A stretch of 64,000 bases of DNA from Ischnura elegans (taxonomy: Eukaryota > Arthropoda > Insecta > Odonata > Coenagrionidae), in assembly GCF_921293095.1 (NCBI RefSeq), contig NC_060248.1, positions 135,854,972 through 135,918,971 on the forward strand, given 5' to 3'. The notes under the pieces were generated by a model. That model did no database searches, was not told where the DNA came from, and was given only the letters and a program-made list of their open reading frames with translations. Positions within the stretch are counted from its first letter, which is position 1. Each line of letters starts with the position of its first letter. The position numbers were made by a program, and so were the translations under genes. Of this stretch, positions 22,801 through 34,263 are shown piece by piece.

Positions 22801-24242
22801 TCAATGGAAATGAGAGACACGGTGTAGACAGCCTGTTTGCCATTTTAAGTTGTGGTCATTAGATCATCAGCAGCACCGGAAAAATTTGCACACTGCAATT
22901 TCTTAGAAATCGTTTCAACACCGTTTGCGGTCTCCCAATCGGTGCGTGTCCAATTCCAGCCTCCTAATATATTCTTTAATCCTCGCACTTCATTGAGGTG
23001 ACTTCGTCAAAAAGTCATATCATAGAGTCCAGCTATACATAACCTATTAACATCCTTGGAAATACTATATCATTATCCTATATTATTACAGTTTGAGATT
23101 TTGAATGATAGATCGATTAATTTTAGCCAATGCAGGCGACAGAACTTTTAACCGTTATGCGCTCAGGTAATACCCGAAAGGTAGGCTAAGACGTCCCAAA
23201 TGAGACGTTTTAAAACATAAATAGGTTGGAATATGACCCCAAAATGCATTATGGCTCCAAAAGTTTGCACTATTATTCGCCACAAACAAGTGCCATTCCA
23301 ACATAAATGTCTCAGCGAACTCACATTTCAACGCGAAGACCAATTCATTACCATAAATTCCTAATCATACTTTAAGTAGTTTGAAATATTAGGTACATCA
23401 TTATAACACGCAAGAAATTGTATAACAAGAAATGAGAGACATGGGACGTGACGAATATATAGTTTCCCAGAATACACACATATCTGGTAAGGTATTTTTA
23501 TCCAATTCTGTCGCCAACTTTTGCCGTTTTCATTCTACTTTATAAATAAACAATTTAACATTTGTTCACATTATTTAACTGGGTATTAAAATTTTAATGT
23601 GAGAGTGTAAACATAGAAATGTCTGCCATAGCTTAGTCACTAATCAGTTAACTTAGGGGCTCTATACATTTATTTCACTGTTAGCTATAAGTATAGATAA
23701 ACGCTCTAAGCGAGGTTTTCTGTGGCCACAATCTCGATAAACTATCATCCACTTCTCAATCGAGTGTGCCCTTGGGACCAGGTGACCATGGGAATGCAAA
23801 GTCGATTCCACTTGGATGCTCGAAATTGGGTCTTTGCGATAAAGTGAGCGGCTGTGCCATCGACCATGACCTCTGCGACGACCCAATAAAATCCAAGTCA
23901 CGACAAAGTGGCAGCAAACACAACGCCCACCCCAGACTAAGTGTCCGAAAGTGAGTACGCGTTCGTCTGAGGGCAAAGTTCACCTGAATTAGATTTTGTC
24001 TCCCTCACCAATCCTTCCTATTTTGTGCAGACATTTCCTTTCTTCATCGCCTTCGTACGAGTGAAGCGTTTTTCCGATCTATGAGTCAATGGGATGGCCG
24101 TGCCACTGACACCATCGCTTGGCACCCCGGCTCGCTCGCCGTAAATGAACACTTCGCCGATGGCACCAAAAAGATCCAGCACTCCCCCACGCGGTCGAGG
24201 AAGCACCATAGAGGCTCAGGAGGGAACCAAATTTACTCCATG
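22801..24242. other. Gene-free stretch
   Basis: No family was recognised. Short overlapping ORFs at 23660-24210 on both strands look like composition shadows. Confidence 0.3.
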
Positions 24243-24510
24243 CACATACATACTCCCCCTTATGGCGGGTGGCGGGGGGTGTTAGGATAGGTACCAGCCG
24301 TTTATACAAATAAGGGAAATGAGATAACGAGATTCCGCATTCATTTAAGTCCATTATTATTCGGGCGAAAAACGAATTCCTATGCCTACCCACTCGGAAG
24401 AGTCCCACTATATCTTTTCTATCGGACCTGGAAACGCAGTGGGATTCTGTTCCCCGGGCCGCTGTGAAAGATATCTGCTATTAAATGCTCAATCATAGCG
24501 CGTAGCCTCC
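24243..24510 (-). mobile_element. LINE 3' end, family A (second copy)
   Basis: On the minus strand this reads through the same ordered blocks as 16632-16990: IADIFHSG-like coding, CGTTTTTCGCCCGAATAATA, ACGGCTGGTACCTATCCTAA, then CACCCCCCGCCAC and a GGGAGTATGTATG end. It is diverged from the first copy by many substitutions. Confidence 0.55.
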
Positions 24511-26920
24511 GAGAGTCTAACAGCTCCCACTTTATTTCGCCTAAACTCTGTGCAACGCTTTCTGTTCGTCTGCATCAGTTTTTGACGAATCGCGTCACTT
24601 TCCTTTGCATTTCACTAAGTTCACGTCTTCCTGCGGCGAATTGGATTTACTCGCGGCGCATTCAAGGTGTGGCCCAACGAATTACTAAGCTACTTATCTA
24701 CTAATCTACTTTTGCTCTCTTACTTTTTCATCCGAAAATCTCCCCATAACACACTCGAGGAATCCCAGCTACTTAAGGGTTCTGCCACAAATATTTCTAA
24801 TGTGTTCCCCACGACAGCCTCTTCGGGATTGTAACTACCAGATTGCTACGAGGCACTAAATAGAAGTATTAAAGTATTGTGATGGCATTAGAGTACTTTG
24901 ACAGTTCCCTGAGACTCCCAATGCATCCCAGGAATTCAACGATCAGATACCCCCATTCCTCTCCGGAGACCCTAAAAGACGACCCTATCTCCCATGTCTT
25001 TCAATATTCCCACTTCCCGACATCCAATCACTGCCATTCCTCTTATCCCCTCTCCTTCAACAACAGAAGGACGCAATAACAACTAAGCAGCACATGATGC
25101 ACTTGGAAATGTAGTCGTAGCAACGAGACGCGTGGTGGGAAAATAAACTCAATGGAAACATAGCAATGTCTTGAGCACGTAGTAAGAAGACGGGTCCTCC
25201 TTGGATGGGCGTCGCACCGCCGATAGAGTTTAAAAAACGACTCAAGTCGCGCTTCGCCCAAGCCAGATGGTTGCAAAGAGTTTGCAGGTTGAGAGGGCTT
25301 GTTGAATCTTTGGCGGGGACTCGTGGAGAGGCACTCGCGCTCATGAATGGAGGGGGACGCTGAGGGCCAGGGCTGCGGAGACATTCACTTCAGACATTAC
25401 TCAGCGATTTTTAAGGTATTCAGCATTGAAATTCTAGAGCGTGAGTTCCCGGTTATAATTTAAATCAGTCTCAAACCACGAGTATTACGATCGATGGTTC
25501 TCCTGTTGGGCTCAAAATGTGTCGTCACACACTACGCGTTTAAATAGGCTTCCAAAAGTCGCCAATCTCGTCGCTGACAGGCGGAGCGATCCGAATTTCA
25601 CGCAGAAATACGCAACACATACAGCTGTTGACGTAAATGTATGTAAAGCTTGGTGATGTGTTCGATCAAGTTCATAACTTTTCAGTCTCGCAATAAGTAA
25701 TCTGAGATAGTGATGTGTAGTAAATTTTAGACCTAATGGATCCTCAGCGTCAGGCTGCAGACACTTTTGAAAAGCGAGTGGAATGCGCCCACAGTCGCCA
25801 AAACACAAATGAACGGGGCTTCCTCCTATTAGCAGTTGCCTTGTCTTGCGATGCAGTTGTCTCCAGCCGAGCTCCAGCCATTTCCGATGCTTTCTGGTGT
25901 CAACTATGAAATAGGCATTTGTGTGAATTGCCGCGAAAAGAAATGACCTTGAATGACTGAGAATCGAAGCACGGGGCCACAGAGCAGACCACTTCGCCAT
26001 CCGCGTTCCTCAATTCTCACTCAATTGGCAATTTGTACAATCTCTTGGTACTAGATGTAAGGCGGCCCTCGAGACTAAATAGATGCTCGTTCTTTTATTG
26101 TTTCAAAACCGAACTTACTTTCCAAAGTTAGAAAGGAACAATATCTATGCCTTTTCCAATGTCTCAGACAATCATATAATAAATCATCGAATTAATAAAT
26201 CGGTTAATGGGGAATACGAAGTCCGAATTTCTCTGGACATCGCCTGAGAGGATAAAGACATCAAATGTAATACAAGAAGGCAGGTGATTTCGTCAGGTAT
26301 AGCCATTTATCGTAAGTGTAGATTACAAAGTGGATATTCGTCCCAGTCATTTAATCTTTATTCTGCCCTTTCTATCTTAAAGTCGTGTCTTAAAAAGTTC
26401 TCGTATGTGATGAGGTGATATAGTGTAAGGTTGTACCTCCATTACACGTATAAGTGCTTCAGTCCACCCTGGCATTTCATGAAAAACGTAGTTATATACA
26501 TAAAATATAAAGAGGTGGCTGAATGCGGAAATATTATATTTAGAAAAAGCTTTCCTCCTAGTCAACACAGAGATCCATGAGATAGTTAAATTTAAAAATA
26601 AATTTGTGTACTATGAAAAGAATGATATATTTTATGAATCATCGAATAAAAAATCGTACAAAAAATTGTGATAAGAAAGATACGATCAAGAGAATTATCG
26701 AAAAAATTAATGTGTAAAACAAACAACTGATACTCTCTTCGTAGCCTCAAATCGATTCTATAAATGAGTTTCAATATTTTTACATTTTCGATGTATCGAT
26801 ACATGTTCATGAACATAAATTATCGCGTCCTTACGGCGTTAGCGTCACATTGGCTTCGTCAGTGCCACTTCAGTTAGTATTAACCGGATAGGAGAAACGA
26901 AAATGAGGGGGAGGGGGCAG
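24511..26920. other. Gene-free stretch; one 162-codon orphan ORF
   Basis: The longest open frame is minus 25512-26000 (162 codons). Its translation is rich in Arg, Leu and His, matches no family I recognise and lacks domain or membrane signatures. 25040-25384 also has overlapping minus-strand ORFs. I find no splice, repeat or promoter support for any of them. Confidence 0.35.
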
Positions 26921-26923
26921 AAA

Positions 26924-27645
26924 GTTTCAACTCGTGCGACGCGAACGGTTGCGTTACAAAAATGGCGGGGATCATGATTTTAGCAAGCATTGTGGAGACG
27001 GATTTTTACGAAGACCGTCATATTATTTTCCCAGCTTTGATTCAGCCACGACACAGATATAACATAAGGCCTTATTACATCATATTTCATTATAATGACC
27101 ACTTCATATGCCTGAAAAATTCGAACGAGATTAGCAAAATTGCAATGATCACAAATCCTTTTAATAAACTTATTAAGTAAGTCGCTCTTTTTATTCTGGA
27201 AGGTATCAAGTTAATGCATAATAAAAGCAATATATAATTTAGTATAAAGGCAATGTTTACATCGCAATGGTAACTTAAGAGCATTAACACCAAATAATAA
27301 ACTTAGGTCAAGGATATGGATATCATACGTGCAATAATTATACAATTTTAAAACCTTATCGTTAATAACGGAAGATGTTGAGGCATTGACAACGCAATAC
27401 CCAAACACTCAAATAACAAACGAACAGTAAACATCTGTGTTCAGTATTCAACCAACATCATAACAAACCCGAGTAAATCGCAACAGTTACTTGAAAAATA
27501 ACACGTTATATCTGTGTCGTGGCTGAATCAAAGCTGGGAAAATAATATGACGGTCTTCGTAAAAATCCGTCTCCACAATGCTTGCTAAAATCATGATCCC
27601 CGCCATTTTTGTAACGCAGCCGTTCGCGTCGCACGAGTTGAAACT
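26924..27645. repeat. Near-perfect 140-bp inverted repeat pair
   Basis: 26924-27063 and 27505-27645 are reverse complements over about 140 bp with only one clear substitution (ACGGTTGCG versus ACGGCTGCG), separated by about 440 bp of AT-rich unique sequence. Each arm contains a Kozak-like AAAAATGGCGG start and a frame beginning MAGIMILASIVETDFYEDRH and continuing to a shared PRHRYN. Outside the arms the flanks are unrelated, and I see no target duplication. The arms match no element end I know. Confidence 0.9.
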
Positions 27646-28931
27646 GATGACTGAAGACAGTTTGGTCATTTGGAAGGCATTGTCCGAATATTTTTGCGTC
27701 TGGCATTTCCTACGAACTTACTGCCGATGTGAATGAAAATATATTTGTGGCTGCCTCATTCTATGCAAATTGGTCCTGGTTGTTCAATGTCCTCAGGGTT
27801 GTTATGCAGTTTAAGTTTTCCCTCTTTATTCCCAAGAGTACATAAAAAGAACTCATTGCCCCTATCTAGAATCTGAGATAGTATTTTGATCGTAGTACAA
27901 CAATCTACTTCATAGAAATTCATGGTAGAAAATAATGAAAAACTCATTCCATACTGGGGAAAGATTAATTAACATTCATGAATCAAGCTAACGGGATGTC
28001 AATGCTATTATTTGATAATAAGGTTGGTGGTATGAAAGCCGTTATGTTCTTCGAAGTTCTCAGTGTCAGTTGTAGGAAAAAATAATTTTTATGGATCACA
28101 ATAAATTACCTTCCATAACGAATGATACCGCCCCGACCTCATCGACGATTTATTCATTTTGCTTGTCAACAATTGGAATGTATAGCTGTCATTCTGACAA
28201 CACTCCGTAGATCCACTTACGATACTGTTTCATTCACGAGAAAAGAATATACCTACGGTATGATTTAAAAAATTGCTATTGGATTGGCATAAGTCCCTTA
28301 TCTTTGGAGTTTTTTTATCTATTAAAAGTTTAGTCAACGACGACAACAAAGACTTTTAGAAAATTGTTTATTGATGGGTTGCCATGTCAAAACTGAGAGA
28401 TTTTTCAATTAAATATGCACTTTTGCTGCGTTTAATGAGAAAAATCCACGTCAATTAAATATATTTTTATAATTTCGCATTATTTTACTATTTAAACACT
28501 TGAAAGAATTATTATTATAAATATATAACCAAGCCAGATGTATTTTCAGATATCAGATGTTTTCTCTCCGAAGAAATAACGTAAAAACATTCCAATTTTC
28601 TGTAACGGGCATTAGTTTTCCGCCGGTTCTCGTCTGCTACTTCCCACGATTCCCGAAGTTGCTCCTTTCGTCCGCCTCCGCTCCGCTGGTGCAGAAGGTG
28701 CAGATATAAGCTGCATCTTTTGCACCAGCGACGCGAACAGCGTTCGTCACTTGTAACTTCCGCGACGCGAACAAGAAAGTGGCAGGGAGGAGCAGGAAAG
28801 TGCAGAGGTGGCAGCGAACAGAGCGAGTTAAATATTATTCACTGACTCATTCCTAACTGTGCGGTATTCCATTATAAGTTTTACCTACACCACTGCTTTT
28901 TTAACAAAGCGATCCGGGTTACGATGACGTG
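27646..28931. other. Gene-free stretch; GC-rich island near 28.6-28.8 kb
   Basis: AT-rich to about 28600. 28610-28830 is then GC-rich with GACGCGAAC repeated at about 28730 and 28765, a word also present in both arms of the 26.9/27.5 kb inverted pair. No coding family was recognised. Confidence 0.35.
28685..28729 (+). repeat. 19-bp stem-loop
   Basis: GCTGGTGCAGAAGGTGCAG at 28685-28703 pairs along its whole length with 28711-28729 across a 7-base loop; the two non-Watson-Crick positions are G.U in plus-strand RNA. The stem is too short for a canonical pre-miRNA. Confidence 0.75.
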
Positions 28932-29531
28932 ATTATTATGTATTTATATTATTACGAGCGTGATGCGCCCGCTCCCAGCGGGCTTCCCCCGCTCTTTTCA
29001 ATGAAGGTCCACAGAGGGGTAGGCGCGTTTCTAATTTTAAAATGTAGAAAAAAAGGCAGGGTCTTATGTACAAATTTAATTGGAATGTTCATGTACAAAT
29101 TGAGGTCAGAGGACCTCTTTAAACACAGCATTGGAAGTAATTACACTATCCTCTGTTAAACGCACATGATGACTCATACTTACGTATCAGCAGGAGACTT
29201 GAATGTGGAATCAGCCGCATTTTGATAAAAGTTATTTAAAGATTGCGAGATATTGTTGCAAATGAAAAAATGTATCAGTTTGTGCGCCCTTAACGTCAGG
29301 AATATTTACCGTTTTTTTAAATTATTTAAAACCAATTTTAGGAAACAATAGCAATATTTAGGAAGTACAATATACCGTCGCAAGTTCTCTGATAAATTAT
29401 GTGCATTTTGGTACCTCATTTGTTGAGTTTGGTTGCGTATAAGTTGAGAAAAAGGTATATATACAGTAGATATAATATAGAAGATATGACATCATCTTCA
29501 GGCGTAAATTATTATGTATTTATATTATTAC
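28932..29531. repeat. 24-bp perfect direct repeat flanking a 552-bp segment
   Basis: 28932-28955 and 29508-29531 are identical 24-bp AT-rich sequences (starting ATTATTATGTATTTATATTA). The segment between (28956-29507) starts with GAGCGTGATGCGCCCGCTCC and ends with CATCTTCAGGCGTAA. The layout suggests an insertion with a long target duplication, but the inside has no recognised domain, and AT-rich sequence makes chance similarity somewhat more likely. Confidence 0.6.
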
Positions 29532-29611
29532 TGTCACTTAATCACAATAGTAGCCAGAGTTTTATGCGGCTATAAAAGAACTTCAGATAAATAGAGCAGT
29601 GTTCCCACTTC

Positions 29612-29662
29612 ATTTCCACTTGAAAAAGACCTCTCGAGGTTGAAACATGTTGTACTTGCCAA
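29612..29662 (+). ncRNA. Possible hammerhead-like relic
   Basis: ACTTGAAAAAGA, a CCUC/GGUU stem around UCGA, then GAAA and the self-complementary ACAUGU followed by U. The 3' half fits the PLE-type hammerhead layout but the CUGANGA box is not intact, so this is a degenerate relic at best. Confidence 0.3.
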
Positions 29663-29761
29663 AAATAAAAATAAACCCGTGGAAGTATACGAAGTCGTTT
29701 TGCCATTTGTGAACTTCAACTTTCACAAAGTGCAGCCGGCAACCATTGAACTAACTCAACT

Positions 29762-30112
29762 AACTCATTGTTTCAAATAGCATCCGCACCAAACAGAGGA
29801 GAAAGTATTCTTGATTTATTAGCGACAGATATACCTCATCAGGTAATAAACGTGAGCGCCGTCAAAGGAATATGTGACCACAGGGTAGCAACTGCAAAAT
29901 TTTCCCTGAATACCGCTGAAAATTTTAAAAAGAGCGTAAAGTTTTCATCTTTAAAACAGCTGATTTTGACGGGTAAGAGTCATCTGAAAAATGCTTTCCC
30001 CGCGTTTCAAGAATCAATATTAAAGTTAAAAGTAGATGGTACTTGGAAAGCTTTCGCCCGTAACTTAGGGAATAAACATGCCTGCACCAATGACCTATAT
30101 AACTGTTTATTA
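29762..30112 (+). pseudogene. LINE endonuclease C-terminal fragment
   Basis: The frame reads IASAPNRGESILDLLATDI and then VSAVKGICDHRVATAKFSL. This corresponds to the end of an APE-type LINE endonuclease, where PTRG..LLDLV..N and the GISDH box are expected; SDH is CDH here. The open frame runs to 30172, but the LINE-like part stops at about 30112, where an antisense ORF of other origin begins. Confidence 0.65.
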
Positions 30113-30337
30113 ACCTTTAACATAAAATTGTACATCACCAAATACAGCAATAGAAGCAGAATCTGGAGTTAAATTACTTTTACAAAATACAATTAAACGA
30201 TCTTCAGGTTTAAACTTCATACACCTTTTAGAAGTTAAAACATTCGAAGAAACAGTAGTACAATGCTCCTTCTGATACGACTGAAAATTATTCATTTGAA
30301 TAGTTTTATAACACAAAACATCAGCATCTGAATTCAA
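30110..30337 (-). pseudogene. Unidentified 75-codon ORF wedged between LINE pieces
   Basis: The minus strand has an open frame of 75 codons ending with TAA at 30110-30112, with no ATG start; the first residues overlap the junction with the LINE 3' fragment. The translation is of normal complexity and ends in alternating hydrophobic and polar residues, which recalls the last strands of a jelly-roll capsid protein. That is an impression only; I cannot name a family. It could be an old viral or host cDNA fragment captured during LINE retrotransposition. Confidence 0.4.
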
Positions 30338-30720
30338 AAGTAATGTCTTTTCTAACGAAGTAAGCCGTATCTTACGTACGCCAACATAATACGGAAGATC
30401 ACATCATGTAAATAAAATAAGAGAGATAGGCAGTAGAACAGACAGAATCAGATTGTCTTTTTTTCCATGATCAATATGAGATTATAACGGCAGCGATAGA
30501 ACTCATAAAATAGATTAGAAGACTTGTAGTGTAGCCTACTAAACTATGTAAAACTTAATGCACGCTTCTTAGTATTATTATTATTATTATTTCTATTAGG
30601 ATATGGTAGAATAATTTTTTAGTATGCATGGGGTATTTGAGCTGCATGTGGGAGTTCAATTGCATGCTGCATGCCGGTGATTGATCACCCCCTGCCAAAC
30701 ACCCCGTGAACGTCTGAAGA
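30331..30720 (+). mobile_element. LINE 3' end, family B
   Basis: It opens in frame with FKSNVFSNEVSRILRTPT and a stop, the same last residues as the family B copy at 47755-48090 (minus). It continues with homologous 3' UTR sequence (CGTATCTTACGTACGCCAAC, GATTATAACGGCAGCGATAG, CTTGTAGTGTAGCCTAC) to TGATCACCCCCTGCCAAACA. A TTA repeat sits at about 30573-30592. The final GATGTA tail is missing. Confidence 0.85.
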
Positions 30721-32530
30721 AACTTTATCTTTGGCCGTCAGTCCCCAGGTAAGCGTAAAAGTGTTCTTGGCGCGAAACGGGGATGAAAGAAAAAGGAATG
30801 ATAGGATGAAGAGACAAGAAACACACATGAAAATCTGAATTAGGTCCTTAGGTGAACCCATTAACGTCCAGTAAAGGAAGAAAGTACCTATCGTTGCAAG
30901 GAACAAGGAAACGATTTTGAGCGAATAGGCTTAAGAATTATGGGATGAAGACTATGTTTATACTGCGGCGATTTTCATTAAAAATCAGCTGAAGGCGGAG
31001 TCGCTTGATCCATTTGTAAGAAATCGGCTCACAACTCGTGTGGAGGAGTGGACAGCGAAGCAGATGATTCTGTACTTGTGAGTGAAGTTGTGCTTAGGCT
31101 CCAAAAAAAGTTAGCTAAAGTGTACTGCACCTAAAAGTTAATTCAAATTAAAAGACAAGAACATGCAAGTTGAGTTTTTCTTTTGTGTCGCATATTTATC
31201 TTCTTTATGAAATTCATTTTCACTGTACGTCATACAATCCCATACCTGGGGAAGTACGGGGCAAATGAAATATTATTTTAATTTTGGGAAATAATATATG
31301 ATTAAGATTTTTTCAATTGTGTTATTTTCTTTTTGTCCAATACATTTTAAAAGGTCAATTAAAAATGAGATATAATTTTCTGAAACCATTCCGTACTTGT
31401 TTTTTCGTGTTTTGAATTTGATACCCCATTCTGCCCCATGTCCCACTGTACATCATATTTTTGTCTATAAACCCGTCTTGAGCCATACACCTCAAACAAT
31501 ATAGGCTTTGTGTGAAATGGATAAGATAATAAAGAGAGGCGAAGGATTAACTGAACAAGAGCCTCAGAGGAGATCAGTCGAAAGAGACGGAATGGAAGGA
31601 GTGTGGCCCTTCGTAAGGGAGAAATGCAACATTCATGATGGGAGAGGAAGATTCGAGGAAGTGATAGATATCCGGGGGAGGGGGGGTCCATATCGCAGTA
31701 GGAATCTGATCGCGGGGAAGAAAACTTTGGCATTTAGGCAGTGTAAATAAGGAAGTGATAGAAGTAAGTTTTAGGTGTGTGTGGGAAAGTTGCACCACTC
31801 ATTATTCCTAACCTAAAAGAAAGCTTATTTCTTTTCGCATTGAGTATTCAGTATAGAAGGGTCTTCCGTCGTTTGACATTACATGAGTAAAATCATGGCC
31901 GCATTCCTGATATAGAGGATTCAGGATATTATTACCGCATTTGGACGGTCTGCATTTCCATGTTAATTGGTTTCGTTCTTTGAAGTGCATTTTATTTTTT
32001 AGCATTCCAGCAGCATATGTCTCACAGTTAGACGGCGACCGCAGCTATCAAAAAGGGTTATGCATCCGTGAGCGCGGCAATAAACAAGCAACTGGGAATC
32101 GTGGACGTAATTTTTTCAACAGCGGAAGTTGAAAATGCACCTTTATGCCACAAAATCAACTTTCGACCACTGACTGACTCTCTCATACAAATTTTTGGGG
32201 TGAACGAGACGGAATACAAAAAAGTCAGAATCGACCCTATCTAAAAGTGTCGAAAGCTCTGAGGAAAATTGTAGAAACACTAAATTTTCTAATACTCTTT
32301 CGTCAAAATAAGGGTAGATATCACCGAAAAATTGCTCTTAAGGAACAAACGGCACATAAAAATTGTAAGAACTAGCAGATTGACATGAACAGGCTGCAGT
32401 TGAGGGGGAAAGAGAGCCCCCATAGGGAATGAAAGCGAGTTAAATCGTTAAACCGTTAGGTACGATAGTGTCCGTCAACATAATTCCAGCATACTCTACT
32501 CCATAGGTAGTTAGGAATAGAATCACCTTA
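30721..32530. other. Gene-free stretch
   Basis: Overlapping ORFs on both strands at 31359-31798 are mutually incompatible and match no family. Otherwise AT-rich, no repeat recognised. Confidence 0.35.
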
Positions 32531-32537
32531 CATCAGC

Positions 32538-32798
32538 CAGTGGCGTAACTATGGGGAGGATAAGGATTCGTATCCCCCCCGAAGCCTCTGAGAAATAAAC
32601 ACTAATTATATAAAAAATCTTGCCTGGATTTGATACGTAATAACTGCATCTGCTAAAAGTTAAATTTTTAATGCCATAATGATGTAGAATGCATTTTCGG
32701 GCATGTTATTTTTCAAAACTTTTCCTGATATCCCCGTTTCCTAAGCCCCCACTCACCCCCTCTTACCCTCCGAAAGGATATTCCTAGTTACGCCAGTG
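32538..32798. mobile_element. hAT-type MITE, degenerate
   Basis: It begins CAGTGGCGTAACTA and ends TAGTTACGCCAGTG, with a C-run just inside the left end. The ends and layout match the element at 21594-21884. The flanks show only a partial 8-bp duplication (ACATCAGC versus ACATTGAT), consistent with an older insertion. Confidence 0.75.
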
Positions 32799-32879
32799 AC
32801 ATTGATGAATTTCTTTCTAGAACGGTAATAATAATAATAAGTCAAGTATAGAGTATAAGTAGACCCCACAGGAAAACCA
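32799..32879. repeat. AAT microsatellite and spacer
   Basis: A short AATAATAATAATAA run at about 32826-32840 follows the hAT MITE and precedes the LINE fragment. Confidence 0.5.
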
Positions 32880-33600
32880 GGAATGCCCAAGACACATTTA
32901 TCAGTTAAGCTTGCGAAAATTATTAGTATAATAAATGAAAAACTCTTACCGGTATATTTAAATTATGAAAAAACATTTCAAGATGTACACGATATATGTA
33001 CTGCGGAGCAGCCACAGCTGTTTTACGCAATGGTGGTAAGATTATCCCGAATAATAATAATAACAACAATAGGGAAGAACCACGACCACCGATGGTCGCG
33101 GGAAAACGCATTTGGCGCAAATCAAAATGGAAAATCGGGTCAGAACGGAAAGTGGATGCATTAAGAATAGACCTTGCCCGTTTAATCCAGTTTTCCACTG
33201 GTAATCCCGGTACATCATTGAAAAAAAATTGAGAAGGCATTCATGAAATGTCTTTCCCACACTCAATGCGACAAACCAAATGAAAGTATAAAAGAAATTA
33301 TTGACACCCTCAAGTAAAAACTTGTTGCCACAAAAATGAGACTCAACAGATACAATAAATGCACAAGAAGAAAACAACAGAATTTCCAATTTGAAAATGA
33401 TCAACGAAATTTTTATAGAACATTGGGCAATAACAAACAGGAGAAATCCATTTCTTGTGAAAATAAAAACCCGAGTAAATTTAACTCCCAGGAAGTGGAG
33501 AATTTTCGTCAAATATATGGTCAAATGACACATTCCATGATTGCAATGCGACCTGGATGAGAAATGAAAGAGCAGCACACACATAATGGAAGGGAAGCGT
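32880..33600 (+). pseudogene. R2-like LINE segment upstream of RT (broken)
   Basis: Segments 32883-33164, 32996-33232, 33336-33560 and a last shifted piece to about 33600 form one degenerate protein. It reads DICTAEQPQLFYAMVV, then RIWRKSKWKIGSERKVD, LRIDLARLIQF, RRKQQNFQFENDQRNFYR and HDCNATWMRNERA. This order is familiar from the region before RT in arthropod LINEs of the R2-like group that carry a C-terminal restriction-like endonuclease. At least three frameshifts are present. The matching C-terminus occurs 660 bp downstream. Confidence 0.6.
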
Positions 33601-34262
33601 CACCATAGTTCGCACACCTTTATAGCCACTCGAGAGGCCTTTTCATGGACCGTAGGCTCCTTTCCTGCGTTCTCGGATCTAAAAATATTTTATCGCTTCT
33701 CTAAAAGTTGGTAACATCGATTTGTTTAACCCCGACGAGGCGCCTAATAAGGGACAAGTCGTCTCACTAAGCTTCCTTTATTACCTTCTACCATCTTCCG
33801 ATTTATATTATCAAAGATAAATGACCTCCTAGTAGCATACGCGGGATGAATTTTGCTGCATTGGAGGCGTGGGAGGGGTAGAAGCGAGCGGGGAGGGGAG
33901 GGGATCGGCCTGCGGCTCTTGTATCCGCGACGCTGCGTGGGCGTTGGAATATTTTCTTCGCGGGCGCGGACTCAGATTAGGCATTTTGTGGCTAAACGGT
34001 GGCAGATACGTCAAAATGCACGACATTTTTGAGCCAGAAGGAAAGTAACTCGGCAAAATCTATAGGGAATGACCATAAAATATTATATTTTTTCGAATTC
34101 TGACCCTCCCCCCCCCTAAATTGCATTTGAGCGAGGGTCAGGGGTTCACGTACAGGTCTCAAATTTTTCAGGCCTTATTTTTGATAGGTCCCACAACTTT
34201 TTTTCATTGGGCCAGATGGATTTGAAAAAAATCGATTTTTCCGATCCGCCCTAATGGGCAAC
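33601..34262. other. Non-LINE segment between two halves of an R2-like LINE
   Basis: This is where an R2-like RT would be expected, but no RT motif is present. It contains a GC-rich patch (33850-33970) and a C-run near 34110. It is either foreign sequence or the gap between two separate insertions. Confidence 0.4.
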
Positions 34263-34263
34263 T

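Noticed and set aside
24079..24408. 109-codon minus-strand ORF as a gene
   Set aside because: Its first half lies in a LINE 3' end homologous to 16.6-17.0 kb; the rest is unrelated flank.
25512..26000. 162-codon minus-strand ORF
   Set aside because: No domain, no family resemblance and no promoter or splice support; kept only as a note in the surrounding stretch.
29612..29662. Active hammerhead ribozyme
   Set aside because: The CUGANGA box is not intact; listed only as a possible relic.
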